Shown in pieces: positions 41,142 through 53,760 of a DNA stretch of 64,000 bases (position 1 is the first letter of the stretch; the number at the start of each line of letters is the position of its first letter). The notes beneath the pieces were generated by a model, which saw only the letters and a program-made list of their open reading frames with translations, was not told the origin of the DNA and did no database searches. The stretch is from assembly GCA_021613335.1 (NCBI GenBank), contig JAJTWR010000143.1, positions 140,764 through 204,763 on the forward strand. The letters run 5' to 3'. The position numbers were made by a program, and so were the translations under genes. The stretch comes from Whitmania pigra. Lineage: Eukaryota; Annelida; Clitellata; Hirudinida; Haemopidae.

Positions 41142-41325
41142 TACCGTTGTAAACTTAGTTATTGAAATTAATTAAGTTTTTAATTATGTTTGGTATCTTT
41201 TTTGTGGTCTCGCTATTATTGCTTTAGAAAGCATTCTCGCTAATCACCTGACAATCAGCGAGACTCCAGACAACTTAGGAGCCCGAATATCCACTTGCAT
41301 CCTTAACTACCTCAATTCCTTAAAT
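41142..41325 (+). mobile_element. Partial gypsy LTR
   Basis: Matches the LTR family from GTTGTAAACTTAG to TACCTCAATTCCTTAAAT. The 3' third with CCGGGTTATTTCA is missing. Confidence 0.7.
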
Positions 41326-42157
41326 AACTTAACATAAAATTAAAATAAGTTAAATCGATATTGTTCAAACTAACTTTGGAAAAAGTCTCTGAATTAATAT
41401 TAAATGCAAACGAATGGGGTGCAATGTGAAGCCCAAGAACGGGGAACGCAACATTTTAGCAAGAACCGGATCAACGTTAAATTAAACATATCATTGTTAA
41501 TGTTGTACCAATAGTCTTCAAGATGGGAAATTCTTTGGATATTTTACGATAATCTTGTTTTAAATGTTTTACTGTAAACATGTTTTTTTTTTATTTTACT
41601 GTAAACTTGTTTTATACATTTTACCAAAAATAAGTTTTGTTTATTTAACAATTAAATTTATTGATTTTAGGAATTTCTCGATTATTAACCAGAAATTAAA
41701 AGTCTTAAAAATTTAAAGCTAAAGTTAAAACATAGAACTATTAAGCAATAAATAAAAACATTGCAATGATGAATGGAACAATTTCTATTTTCGATTTAAC
41801 TGATCCAACATTCATATTCCAACGATCATCTTCTTCTTGCATTGCTGGTATAAAATAAAAAAAATATTTAATAACCTTTGCATTTGAAAACAAAATCTAG
41901 AAATTTTATATTATTTTACTTAATACAAATATTTGAAATAATTTCATCTTTAGATTAAATCTTAAAACTTGTGTAAAAAGACACAAATTCATAATCACCA
42001 TTATATATGTAAGCCCCATATCTGAGCATATTTGCAAAGACAGAGTACGTGCAATCCACAGATTCTGAAACCATTACGCCCACCATATCCCATTCACCTT
42101 TCCTAACTTTGCACATCAAAGGACTTCCATCATCGCCCTGTGATTTGCATTAACATA

Positions 42158-42370
42158 TGAAATAACCCGGAGGTCCATAAACTAGAAAGCTAGTAACTTT
42201 ATTAAGCAAGTATTTAGTTATTAGAACTGAACAGTCAAGATTTAAGTATCTAGAACATCAGGATCTAGGATTCTATTCTTGCGCAATTATAAATATAATT
42301 CTTTAATAACAATTAATAACTTAATTAATTATGAACTAAATTATTTTGCGCCATGTTTAAAACAATATGA
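42158..42370 (-). mobile_element. Degraded gypsy LTR in last intron of gene 2'
   Basis: Mirror of the LTR at 20662-20874. It starts TGAAATAACCCGGAGGTCC on the + strand, 20 bp from the terminal protease exon. Confidence 0.7.
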
Positions 42371-43057
42371 AATAAAGGCATGTTAACAGGCCATTCATAA
42401 CTCTAACTAACCCGACATGCATTAATTCCATGCGCTGGTGGTACAGAACCAGCACAGATCCGATTATATGCCTTTGTGTATATATGTCGCGCTCTTTCGG
42501 CATTAGTGAGAGTACGTATGTAATCTTCACATTCCTTGAAAGTCATTAAATTCATTCTTCCTTGCATTAGTGAAGTTGGGGTACTATGTTCTAAAACATG
42601 CTTATATTGTAAACTTTGTCAGATATAAGTTTCTGACAATTCGGCATTTATTCATACCTCTGTCGACACTGCCAAAACCAATAATGATGCAGAGGCCGGA
42701 ATATTTTGCCGAGAAGCGTTCGAGATCACCGGAAGGCATACAAATTGGTTTGACGTCACGTGTAAATTTAACCGGTTTTTCAAGTCTTAACAGTGACACA
42801 TCTAGTAAGACATCGGCAATGACAGTAATAGTCAGCTTGGGAATATTCGGATCATTGAACAAAACTGCGCCAATTTTTACAGTAAGCTCCTTACGGTCTT
42901 TTATATCTCTTAAAAATAATTTTTTTCGAAACTTTTCACAAATGTATTTTTGCATTTTATATTAGAATACTACCAGCAAACATTTTAAAATGTTATTATA
43001 TATTTGTTATATTTGTAATATTTTTACATTGCAAATAAGATCAAAGGGCTTTTACAT

Positions 43058-44858
43058 CAGGGGTCTCCAAACTTTTCAGCCAGAGGGCTGCATTAACTAC
43101 CAAACAGCTTTAGGGGCTGACTACATACTTGAGGTCTAAATAAAAAAAGAATCAAAACATAGATGTTGTTTTTAACTGTTTATTTAATATTACTGCCTTT
43201 GAAACCAAGTCAGAAAACCGCTCCGATAGTGCAGCTGAGGTCTTTGATGATCATTTTGTCATCATTGTCTGACCTTCCATCTTGTTGATAAACTGGCCCA
43301 AGGTTCATCTGGTCATTCCCAGCACGTGACAGCAAATCGGCCACCACGTTCTTTTTTCCTGGATGATATCGAAAATCAAGGTTGAATTTTTGATGAAGTA
43401 ATTTCCATCTTGTAAGTTTAGCACTCCTGGTATGCTTCTCGCTCAATAGTTGACCACTTAGCTTGTGATTCCGTCAACTTCATACTTGAGAACGCAATGA
43501 GCATTTCTTCCTCTTCATCCGACCACTGTAACCCCCTATGGCCACCTCACACGCGTAAATATCAAAATCCTTGTTGAAGTCAATCGTACAAATAGCTACA
43601 ACTTGTTTCACCCACTGCATGACCTTTTCAAAAAGCCTGCTGATGCTTTTCTTTCCATTTTTATTTGATTTGGACCTTTTTTGCTTATCAATTCTGCGAT
43701 GCTTTTCAATGTTTCTGACAGATGTGTAATGAAGTTTCGAATGTAACTGAAAACCCCAACTTTTCTAACTTCATTCTTTAAATTCGGAGGTCTCAATCTT
43801 TCCAGAGTTTCGATCTCCTTTTGACCAGATTGAAATAAGTAATATGAAATGTTTTTAATTGCTTTGATCGACCAATCCAGCTGCCTCAGGCTGTCCTGGA
43901 GTGCTAAATGTAGGGCTGCAACCCAAACTGTTCAGAAATTCCTAAGTCGGTTGACTGGGGAAATTGGTTCCATAATTCCTGCTGATCACTTTAGATATTA
44001 AAAGATTTATGAACAATAGAGCACAGAGCCATTGTCTTTAATAACTTTAAATGATGAGCCATGGGCTATTTGGAAAATTTGTACTCAACCTCCAAATTAT
44101 AATTGTATGCAGGTATGGTTTTTGATCGGATCATTTTCTGACAATAATGGTTTAATACAATCCATGATCAAGTGTAAGAATGGCAAATCATCGTCTCTGG
44201 TTATTGGTGTAATTGGAACTCTCTGTGAAACTTTCAATGCATTTACAACTTTACGACTGGCCTTAGTCAAAGATTCATTTTCCTCTGAGGATTTACTGAG
44301 CAATGTCCTCTGAGATGTGAGTTGATTTTGTAATTTAGAAAATTTTTCTGCTCGGACTTTATCCTCCAACAATGCATTTTCCTCCTGATGTTTTCTTTGA
44401 TGATGACGGCGTTCACGTTTCGTTGCAAATCACACAGTACCAATGCAGTCCTCAGAATATTCGAAAAATCCTTATTAAACTAAATGCATTTCCAATACTT
44501 TACATACTCTCTGGTAAGTAATTATGTAAAAAAATGATCACTAAATAAAATAAATTGTAATATGTTTCGCTATTAGAAGCTAACTGACACAAACACCTTA
44601 TCGAAGCAGTCATCCAAACAATTTAAAAACTCTGCTACTAGATGGCATTATATCATCTCATTGACTCCGAACAGATATAGAAAAAGTAAGCAGTAAATAA
44701 GGCTTTGCTATGTAGTGATAGGTTGGAAAACAAACGCACTACTGCGTGCCTATATTTTAATTCGGTAAAAACATAACGTCCTTGGCATGATACACGTAAA
44801 TTTCCGTATTTTTTCGTAAATAAATTGGTCTCCGCGGGTCTTAGTTTGGAGACCCCTG
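43058..44858. mobile_element. Right-arm copy of the hAT/gypsy composite
   Basis: Termini CAGGGGTCTCCAAACT (43058) and TTTGGAGACCCCTG (ending 44858). It is 455 bp shorter than the left copy because a segment with the hAT C-terminal remnant is missing near 43200. The gypsy RNase H fragment here is longer: the minus strand 43446-43210 includes FNLDFRYHPGKKNVVADLLS. Confidence 0.75.
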
Positions 44859-45097
44859 GCTGACATGATCAATCTATGAGATGTAAACAAATAGATTATT
44901 GGAGCAATGCAGACCGCGTGAAAGTAATGCAGCATTTTAATTCTTAAATGACTAACGACATAATAAGTTTTATACTTTGTAGGAAATAAAAGTATAAAAA
45001 TTTTAATCCGTCGAAGATCACGATCAAAAAGGCTTGCAATCAATAGATTGGATTTCAATTTGACTTAGAGGGTTAATGTGAACGATGGCGTACTTGT

Positions 45098-45283
45098 CGC
45101 TTATTATTATTATTATTGTTCTTGTTATTGTTATTGTTATTGTTATTATTATTGTCACTGTCATTGTTATTGTTATTGTTATTGTCATTTTCATTGTCAT
45201 TGTCATTGTCAATGTTATTGTTGTTGTTGTTATTGTTATTTTCATTGTCATTGTCATCGTCATCATCATCGTCAACGTCATCA

Positions 45284-45319
<36 letters not shown>

Positions 45320-45368
45320 CCATCGCCATCGTTATCGTTATCGTTATTGTTATTGTTATTGTCGTCAT
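45098..45368. repeat. Microsatellite, mirror of 17208-17478
   Basis: GTCATC, GTTATT and GTCATT units. All overlapping frames translate identically to the left-arm tract. Confidence 0.93.
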
Positions 45369-45415
45369 TATTAAGTTTAAAAGTACAAGCCGTAGTTTGA
45401 AATGTCAATTGTACC

Positions 45416-48126
45416 GAAGAGCATCAATCATTAATGTTAACGAGAGTTCGAGGTGTGGACTTCTTTCTTCGGTGGCACCTGTGAGACCTCCATATCATGT
45501 AACTGTGATTTAGAACAGCAGTTGCGATGTTCATAAGGCCTGTCCTCGTGGATAAGGCCGCAATTCTTTCAAAATCTAAACGATTTTTGGGACATCACAC
45601 CTCTCCAGTTGCACATAAACGCGCCAACATTTGGCCTCAATCTCAGCCTTCTGGAGCATTTCTGAGCATCCAAGTGTGAACACCTTGAGTGTCATACTTC
45701 ACTGCTTTGTTGTCGTACACTCGGTCCAGGTTGTTGAGGTGACGGCTACATCGCACACTATGTATGTGTTTCCTTTTCAAACACATAAATCGGGTCTTCT
45801 GAGTCATCTGATCTGTAGAAATTCGGTGCTCTACTTTTGTTCTGTAGCCTTTTTTTAACAGTTCGTTTTCCAAACATTTTTATAACAACATTATGTCTCT
45901 CGTGTCTTGCGCCATAGGTTCTTGGGCATTTCTGGATCATATGCCTCAGCGACTCTAAAGATTGACAACCCTCATCGCACCTCCTGGGAGCCTGCGGGTT
46001 CCATCTCTGTTAGATACTCTAAGAAGAGTGGTAGAGTGCCAAATCTGGTAGCCGTTCTGAGGATGGTGCTATGAAAAGGTGACCCGTCATAACAGCCCGG
46101 CGACAGAATAGCCCCGACAAAACAGCCCGTCAAAATAGCCCAGCGTCAAAATAGCCCATGACAAAACAGCCCCGACAAAACCGCCCCGACAAAACAGCCC
46201 CGTCGAAACAGCCCGGTGACAAAATAGCCCAGGACAGAAAAATTCCGTCAAAATGGCCCCGCCAAAATAGCCCCGACAAAATAACCCAGGACAAAACAAC
46301 CCGGAGACAAAATAGCACGGCGACAAAATAGCTCCGTCAAAATAGCCCCATGATAACTACTACTATTCCAACAGTTGAAAACAGCAACAACCACAGAAAT
46401 AAATGCAAATTTTGCAAAACATGTATTGTTTGTTGTTATTATTGTTCTCCAGAAGTTTAATTTGCATAGTCTTGCTTATTCATTATACATTGACATTATT
46501 CTCATCAAAAGTTGCTTGTGAGAGGTCGTTTTCAAAATTGAAATACATTTTGAACAGATTAAGAAATTTTCTGAACCAGTCAATTCTACGATCATTCATG
46601 CTGATGTCTTGTGAGAAAGACTCTTTTCCAAGAATCAATAACAATGAAATCATTGATGTTTTAGCATCGACTAGTGAAACGATGAAAAAGCTGTTATAAT
46701 AGTTAATAGTGAATAGAAATTTTAGACTCTATTTATTCTTATGTTTAAGTTGATCAAACTAGGAGTTAAATAAAATTTCCCGGGCCGGTTTTTTTAAGCC
46801 AGTCCGACCCTGGTGACAGGGCTGTTTTGACGGGGCTATTTTGTCTTGAGCTATTTTGTCGCCGGGCTATTACGACTGGGTCATTTTGTCGGGGCTGTTT
46901 CGACGGGGCTGTTTTGTCTTGGGCTATTTTGACGCCGGGCTATTTTGACGGGGTGCCGTTGCGAGACAGGGAGTCGAAAGCTTTGGTAACATCAACAAAG
47001 GTCAGGTTTAATTTTTGGAGCTGTTCTCTCTTTTTTCAGATAATTGATTTAATCAGAAAGAGATTTTGTGCAATGCACAATGGCTTGACATTGATATTGA
47101 CCGTTGTTATTTGTTTGTATTCTCTCAACATGTTGATGGCTTTTTTGCTTTTTGCTATTGATATCTTGTAGAATTTGATTAGAAGTCCATTTTTCATATT
47201 CCTTGTTTATTAATTGGATTCTCTCCGTTCTTTCCAGTTTCTCGCTTATGAGGTCAGAGAGCTCTTCGTTTTCCAGATGTATCATGTGATATCTCTCAAC
47301 CACAAACATTTTCAGTTTTACCAGGCTATCCAAAAAGACTGTATTGTTGTCTAATCCCTCTTGTTCATCAGAGAGCAGGTGGCATCCCCGATCTCTCCGA
47401 ATTTTCAGGATGTCTCAGGACCACGGTATCCCGAATAACTTTTGAGCTGTTGACTGGTGCGATCGAATATTCGCGTGCTCTTAAGAATGTATTAAATTCG
47501 AGATTTCGGCGTTTATTTGCCGCAATTTTTTTGTCAATTAGTGTTCCCTTCCGTTTAGGATTGTGAGAGTATTAAAAAGGGAAAACTGAAGTTGAGTTGC
47601 ACACATTTTGACTCAAACGTCTGGTCCCGTCTAGACGTCACAGATAAATAGAAAAAAAAAAGAAGCGGTTTAAAGTGCATTTGATTCCGAAAGCTGATTG
47701 ATATTGCTAGAAATTCTGATAATTAAATTAATTTGAAGACTCATCGGAAAGAACAAAAGGTAAACAATGCAGACCCGTTCAAGCTCCTTGGCGGCTCTCA
47801 CATAGGTGAAAGATTGTTGTGTTTCTTCGGTACCGACTGTTGTCTATAAAAAGTGTGTTGTGAGGCGGAGTTCGGAACGTCTAAAGGAGCAAAAATTCAT
47901 GAGAGTCGTGTCCACCAAGTCCAGTGTCATGCGAAGAGGTCAGGAAAAAGTTACTAGAAATGCAGATGGAACGAAGAGGAATCTCATGTGATGGCAATGA
48001 AAGAAATAGAACTGAAACAACAAGAAGTGAAATTCATTAATATAGAACTCCACAAACACTTCCCACATCGAACCTTAGCCGCTATTCGAAGACACAGAAG
48101 GCAAGTAGAACACAAAACTATTTTCC
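45416..48126. mobile_element. R2/R4-like remnant, right-arm copy
   Basis: Mirror of 14450-17160, with the same strand switch: N-terminal part on + at 47988-48125, RT and C-terminal parts on minus. Predicted peptides are identical to the left copy. It holds the hAT-like element at 46078-46957. Confidence 0.65.
46078..46957 (+). mobile_element. hAT-like element with 16-17-bp arrays, right-arm copy
   Basis: Mirror of 15619-16498. Arrays lie at 46080-46350 and 46815-46957, and the hAT dimerisation remnant is on + at 46403-46699 (VACERSFSKLKYILNRLRN). Confidence 0.72.
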
Positions 48127-48128
48127 AT

Positions 48129-48258
48129 TATTTATTTTTGTTATTGTTATTGTTAATGTTATTGTTATTGTTATTATTATTGTCATTGCCATTGTCGTTG
48201 TCATTGTCATTGTCATTGTCATTGTCATTGTTATTGTTATTGTTATTGTTATTTCTTT
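48129..48258. repeat. Microsatellite, mirror of 14318-14447
   Basis: GTTATT and GTCATT units next to the first protease exon of gene 2'. Confidence 0.92.
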
Positions 48259-51200
48259 TATAAATGTTTACTGTTTACCAACCTAGTGCAAACTTTTGAA
48301 GTTGCAATCCAGTTCTTATCTATTAGGCTTCCTCCGCATATATAAACACCATTTTTAAATAATTGAACGTGCCAAGGCCAAGCACCAGCTTTTGCAATGT
48401 GGCCATTAATTATGTATGGTGATAAATCTGGATACTCGCTTCTGCCGCACAAACCTTTGTCAGGTTCTTGTTAAATTAATAAAAATAATTAACATTGTAT
48501 TTGTACGAGATATATTATAAATAAAAGTTCAAAATCAGCAAAATATATATTTATATAAAAGTTTATCATCATCACAATCTTAACTGAAAACTGAAAAATT
48601 GTAAGACATACCCGATGATGGATAGCAGTTAACGCCATAGCTCTGCCCTGATTCGCAAGTTTTACTTTGTTTCGAATAAAATATCAATTTATTTGCATGT
48701 GTTTAAGGATGACTTTCATATAAATATATCTAACGTCTCGGCAAAATCACTAATTGCTGGCCAATGATAGCCAATAAATGGTCCTCCTTCAATCTGAGAT
48801 ATTTGTATAGTGTGGGATGAAAGCCTTCGGTCGAATAACCATAGTACTCCACTGGATTACTGGAAGATGATTAAATGGGTTTGTTGCATTGGAATTTATA
48901 TAAGGTTGTAAAAATCAATTCTTTGAATAAATAATAAATACTTATTCACCTTTCTGTAGATATAAAGTTACACAGTGCAATACTGTGCATCTCACCCCAA
49001 TTTGTTGTACATAAGCGATAATCATTTCTCCCTTTGTAGATAAATAATAGCTTATGCCCATAACCAACATAAACTAAACCAAAAGTTCAAAGTTATGTTA
49101 GTATAATTAAACGTAAAAAGATGGTTGACTAAATAAACTTATTACAGCATTTTTTCTCGTCAGATAGGTCAGGACAATCATAAACTCCGTTGCAATGATC
49201 TTCACTTTTTATGCATTTCTGCCTTGTTGCACATTTAAACATTCCGGCTTCAGGACATTCTGTAATTTAACAATACATAATAATTCCATTTATGTTGAAT
49301 AACTAGTTAGAGCAATTACATTACTTTTTAGGTAATTTTAGAAAGGCTTAAAAAAATAAAAAAAAATTGCAAATTGTAAACTTTACCACAACCCGTTTTT
49401 TCATCATCGCCGTAAGGGCAATCTTTAAAACCATCACACAGCCAATCTTTAGGTATGCATTGATAGTTCCATTCGCACATATATTGATGAGATTGGCATT
49501 CTTTAGAATTTGTTTAGAATATCAAATAGATAAAAAGAAAAGATTACAAATTAAATTAAAATAATTCCAATTCACTTGTTTTAATTCATTTTGAGAATCA
49601 CAATTTATTACAAATGTTCGATAATCTAAATTAAGCCTGCTTTAAACAAATTTCTAAAACTCGAAATTTCAAACATAAATAAACAATTTGATAATCTTTC
49701 ATAATTGAATAGTAAAGAAACTCACTGCAGCGAGACATAGATTCGTCCAACCCGTCGGGGCAGTTTTTAACACCGTCACATAATTTGTGCTCTGGAAGGC
49801 ACATTTGAAGTGGAAGGCATTCTCGATACGTCGAATTACATTCTAATAAAATATTTGCAATATCAGAGACTATTATACAACTTCAAATATTTTATTTTGT
49901 GCTTAAAATTTGTAACAAATCATGTATCTTATAGTTTTTCTGATTGATATTAGAATCAATGTCTAAACGACTAAAATATATCAAAGTTAATATGAATCAT
50001 AGACTTTTATAACCTAAAGTTGGGTTATATTCTTTCGAGTAGATTTCAATTTCACATAAACCCTGAAGATGATGAGGTATGTTTCTACTGATCTTTTTTA
50101 TTGTTACGTACTTACCTCTTGGTTTTGGTTCTCTGCATTTCAACTCGATAACACCACCTAAACAAGAATTTAATTAACTGACATGTTGACATGTTCAGTC
50201 ATTTTTATAATTGCATTTACAATAACGATCCGCACTTCAGTCAATAATAAATAATATCATGTAAGTTTATATAAAGAGGAAGTCACTTGTTGAAATAAAT
50301 GACCTACTCGATTTGCTCATTTCTGTTGTAGCGTTAAAGCCTTCGCAAACATCCTTTTCAAAGTCATTCTCAACATTTGAAACGTATACGTTGAAATTAT
50401 TAATTGTGGAAACATCTATAAAATATTGCAATTTTAATTTCAAATTTTGATTAATTATCAAGATGATAATTTGAATTATTATTAATTCATTAAAGCAAAA
50501 TCAACTAACCTGATGATTTTGGATTAAAGTAGATTTTGATCTTGTCAATGTAATAATCTTCATTAAGGGAAATTTGCCACCATGCAAACTCTTCTTTATG
50601 AGCAACAATTTTCGCACATGTATCGTTGTTGCCATCCACTGCTAATCCTGATGTATTCTTGAAGATTATTCCATTATGAAAGGTTGGTTTGTTGAATGAT
50701 ACTAAAGATAATAATTTATTACATTAGTAAATTGTTTTATTAAAAAAAACTTAAAATACTATTAAATGCACTAAATTAATTAATAACTAAGAAAATGTAT
50801 AGAAGCATTTACTCAAGCAAATAATAGTTAGCCAACACTTACCTATTTCAAGATCCGCATGAATTTGGACTTCACAGAGAACCAGCCAAGTTCGAAACAA
50901 ACCTCCGAACCTCTTTATCGTAACCAAATTTCCATAAACATGTTTCACACAGTTCAAAACCACAATCCTAGGTACTACAGATTATAAAAACAATTTTTAA
51001 TTTGGCCACGTTGGAGTATAAAAGGAAGGAGTAACAGGCCTCGAGAAGGCGGAAATTTCGAGTTCGAATATTGTATAGTAATTGTAACTCTCAAAATTTC
51101 CATTTCCAAGATGTGGAAAAAAAGACACTATGCCAATGATTGCAAACATATCATAATTGAATGTAACTTTTGTGGAATCGTAGAACACCTGGAATCCACA

Positions 51201-51724
51201 CGATCCCAAGCCACACCCCTCTTATACAAAAGTTACAAATTGAGAATTCAGAATTGCTTTCGAGTTGTGGAAACATTCGGGTAAACCCATTCTATGTACT
51301 CTTCCAGTACGAGGTATTTTTCCGCAACAGGAGACTCCATCCCGGACATAGAAATTTGTGAAATGATTGTTTCGACACCAGAATCTCAAAACATTTCTCT
51401 AGAATTTAATATTATCTAGGTTCCAAAACTCAACATTACTGGCAGGAAAGCCATAGTTGAACTGAAAATCGACGTGTCAAACTTGTTACGCAATCACGTG
51501 TTAAAGATTGATGAAGAATCTGATTCCAGAACCGTCGAAAAAGCACAGAATATTTGCCACAATTTCAAAAAATGTTTCCAGCAAGAACTTAGCTTTTTGA
51601 AAGATTTCGAGGTAAAGGTAAAATTCAAATAGGGACAAGCATCGCCAATTTTTATCAAGGAAAGAACAGTTCCATTTTCAATTTTAGATGATCTAAATAA
51701 GGTTCTCGATGCGGGAATAAAAAA

Positions 51725-52175
51725 ATGATTTGGACTCAACAACTGGCTCAAACACACTTCAATGATTATGGAACTCCGATAGTACCGATTCAAAAGAATT
51801 TGAGACCAGGCGAAAAGAAGCCTAATTTTCGTATCTGTGGTGATTACTCGATGACCGTAAATTCGCAGTTAGAACTTCACCGATACCTCATGACACTGAC
51901 GGAGGATCTTATGAAAAAACTTGGAGAAAGTAACTTTAGTATAATTGATTTGGCAGATGCATTCAATCAAATCAAACTCGCTCCAGTTAGTCAGAAGAAA
52001 CTCGAGTTGACAACAAACAGAGGAGTTTTACTTCAAACGAGACTACCTTTTGGAATAATTTCAGCTCCAGTTTATTTTCAAGAAATAATGGTCAGATTGA
52101 CTTGTGATTGACAAGAAGAAACAGTCTATCTTGACGACATGCTTGTCAGTGGTTCCAAATCCAAAAAATATCTTC
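51725..52175 (+). pseudogene. Ty3/gypsy reverse transcriptase fragment
   Basis: The frame 51725-52111 reads FRICGDYSMTVNSQL, FSIIDLADAFNQIKL, LPFGIISAPVYFQEIM, then a TGA, then the catalytic box VYLDDMLVSG. The order is that of RT motifs A to C. The stop before the YxDD box and the loss of sequence after 52190 make it inactive. Confidence 0.85.
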
Positions 52176-52194
52176 AAAATCTGAAAGCTTTGTT

Positions 52195-52745
52195 TCTGGC
52201 CTTCGGAGGTCGTCGGAGATTCGAGGCGAGCATTTAGTGCTGTTGGTTGTTTTGCTGATCTTTTTCAGCAAGCGTTTTAGTAGAGATACGAGAAGAGGAA
52301 GGGCTCGCATTGAAACAATGGTGATACGTGGGCACCATGTTAGAGATTGTGTCCCGAGAGTAAAAATGAAGGTGGCACACATTCGCCAACTGGCGAAGTA
52401 CCACGGGGGGCAGCAGTCTGTTCGGGACGAACAGATTTAAGGAGGGTGTAATGTTGTAAACTTAGATTTTGGAAATTAATTAAGTTTATATTGCTGAAAT
52501 AATTAAATTTCTATTTAATTATATTTGGCATCTTTTTCGGGCACGTGGGATCTATTTTTGCTACAGAAAAGCATTCTCGATAATCACCTGACAAACAGCG
52601 AGAATCAGACAACTTGGAAACCCAAATATCCAGTTGCATCCTTAAGTACCTCAATTCCTTCAACACTTAACTTCTATTATTCAGTTCCGTTAACTGAATA
52701 CCTGCTCTAATAAACTTATTTATTTGCGGACCCCGGGTTATTTCA
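52195..52745 (+). mobile_element. Gypsy 3' internal segment plus LTR, inside another gypsy pol
   Basis: 52195-52440 matches 23075-23325 (a hydrophobic stretch in a short frame, then a polypurine tract AAGGAGGG). It runs into an LTR at 52447-52745 starting TGTAATGTTGTAAAC and ending CCCCGGGTTATTTCA. It separates the RT from the RNase H of the host gypsy copy. A 3' fragment plus LTR with no 5' part suggests truncated integration or recombination. Confidence 0.75.
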
Positions 52746-52749
52746 ATAT

Positions 52750-53090
52750 CATTATGGACGAAAATTCATTTTAGTAACGGACCACAAATCCCTTTCGTCG
52801 CCATCATTTCATTCCATCAAAACTGACCCATGGGTTAGCGGCAAATGGATTGGCCCGATGGGCGTTGATACTTCATCAGTACGATTATTCAATAGAATAC
52901 AGACAATCAGAAAACGCGGATTCTCTTGGTCGCTCACCAAGTGGGCATGATTCTAAGTTTGACTTCGTTGAAGAGGAAGACGATTCTAGAGTTTGTTCAA
53001 TCAATTCCATGAAAAAACAAATCCGACCGACTGATTCTCAAATCTTAACCAGGGAGATGGCCTCGAGTGACAAGATTCAACATTTTTAAA
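52750..53090 (+). pseudogene. Gypsy RNase H C-terminal fragment
   Basis: Frames read FILVTDHKSL (the TDHKSL block of gypsy RNase H), then RWALILHQYDYSIEYRQSEN and ADSLGRSPSG, the usual RNase H end. Frameshifts separate the pieces. Confidence 0.8.
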
Positions 53091-53124
53091 AGTTTGAAGA
53101 TACTGTGACGGTGCAAAATTATTA

Positions 53125-53760
53125 TCTTATTTTCTGAAATAGAATTACAATTCCGGACAAGATGAGATCTCATGTTATGAACTTATTACACCTTGGACAC
53201 TGCTGTATGAGGAGGATGAAGCAGTTAGTACGATCGGTTGTTTACTCGCCGAAAAAAGATTCTGACGTTGAAGAGATGTGTATGAAATGCACATCTTGTC
53301 CGAAACATCAAAACAACCCACTAAAGTTCGCGAGCCACTCCTGGATGCTACCCGAACGACCTTGGAGCAGAATTCTTGTAGATCACGCAGTTAATTTTGT
53401 GGGAAAGAACTGGTTGATGATGGTTGAAAGTTACTCAAAATACCCGTGCATCCACCCTACTTCAAGCACCGCGAGAACATCGATGGATTTACTCGAAGAG
53501 GATATCGGATATCCGCATACCCTCGTAACGGACAATGCGCCAACTTTTACATCAGAGGAATTCCAGGAACATCTAAGAGAGCGAGATATTCTACACCTGA
53601 GATGAACATCTTACCATCCCGCTACAAACGGACAAGCGGAGAGGTTAGTGCAGACTTTCAAACAATCGTTGATAAAATCGCGGCTTCCGTATAGCCAAAC
53701 AGTTCATGAATTTCTAATTCAATATCGACAAACACTTTTGGAGTCTGGCCTTTTCACCAA
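53125..53760 (+). pseudogene. Gypsy integrase fragment
   Basis: The frame 53162-53605 starts in the HHCC zinc region (LLHLGHCCMRRMKQLVR, CMKCTSCPKHQ). It continues into the core with ILVDHAVNF and HTLVTDNAPTF, and after a TGA near 53604 with HPATNGQAERLVQTF. This gives the D, D and E blocks of the DDE core. The D-D spacing appears shortened and the frame is broken. No intact element remains. Confidence 0.85.
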
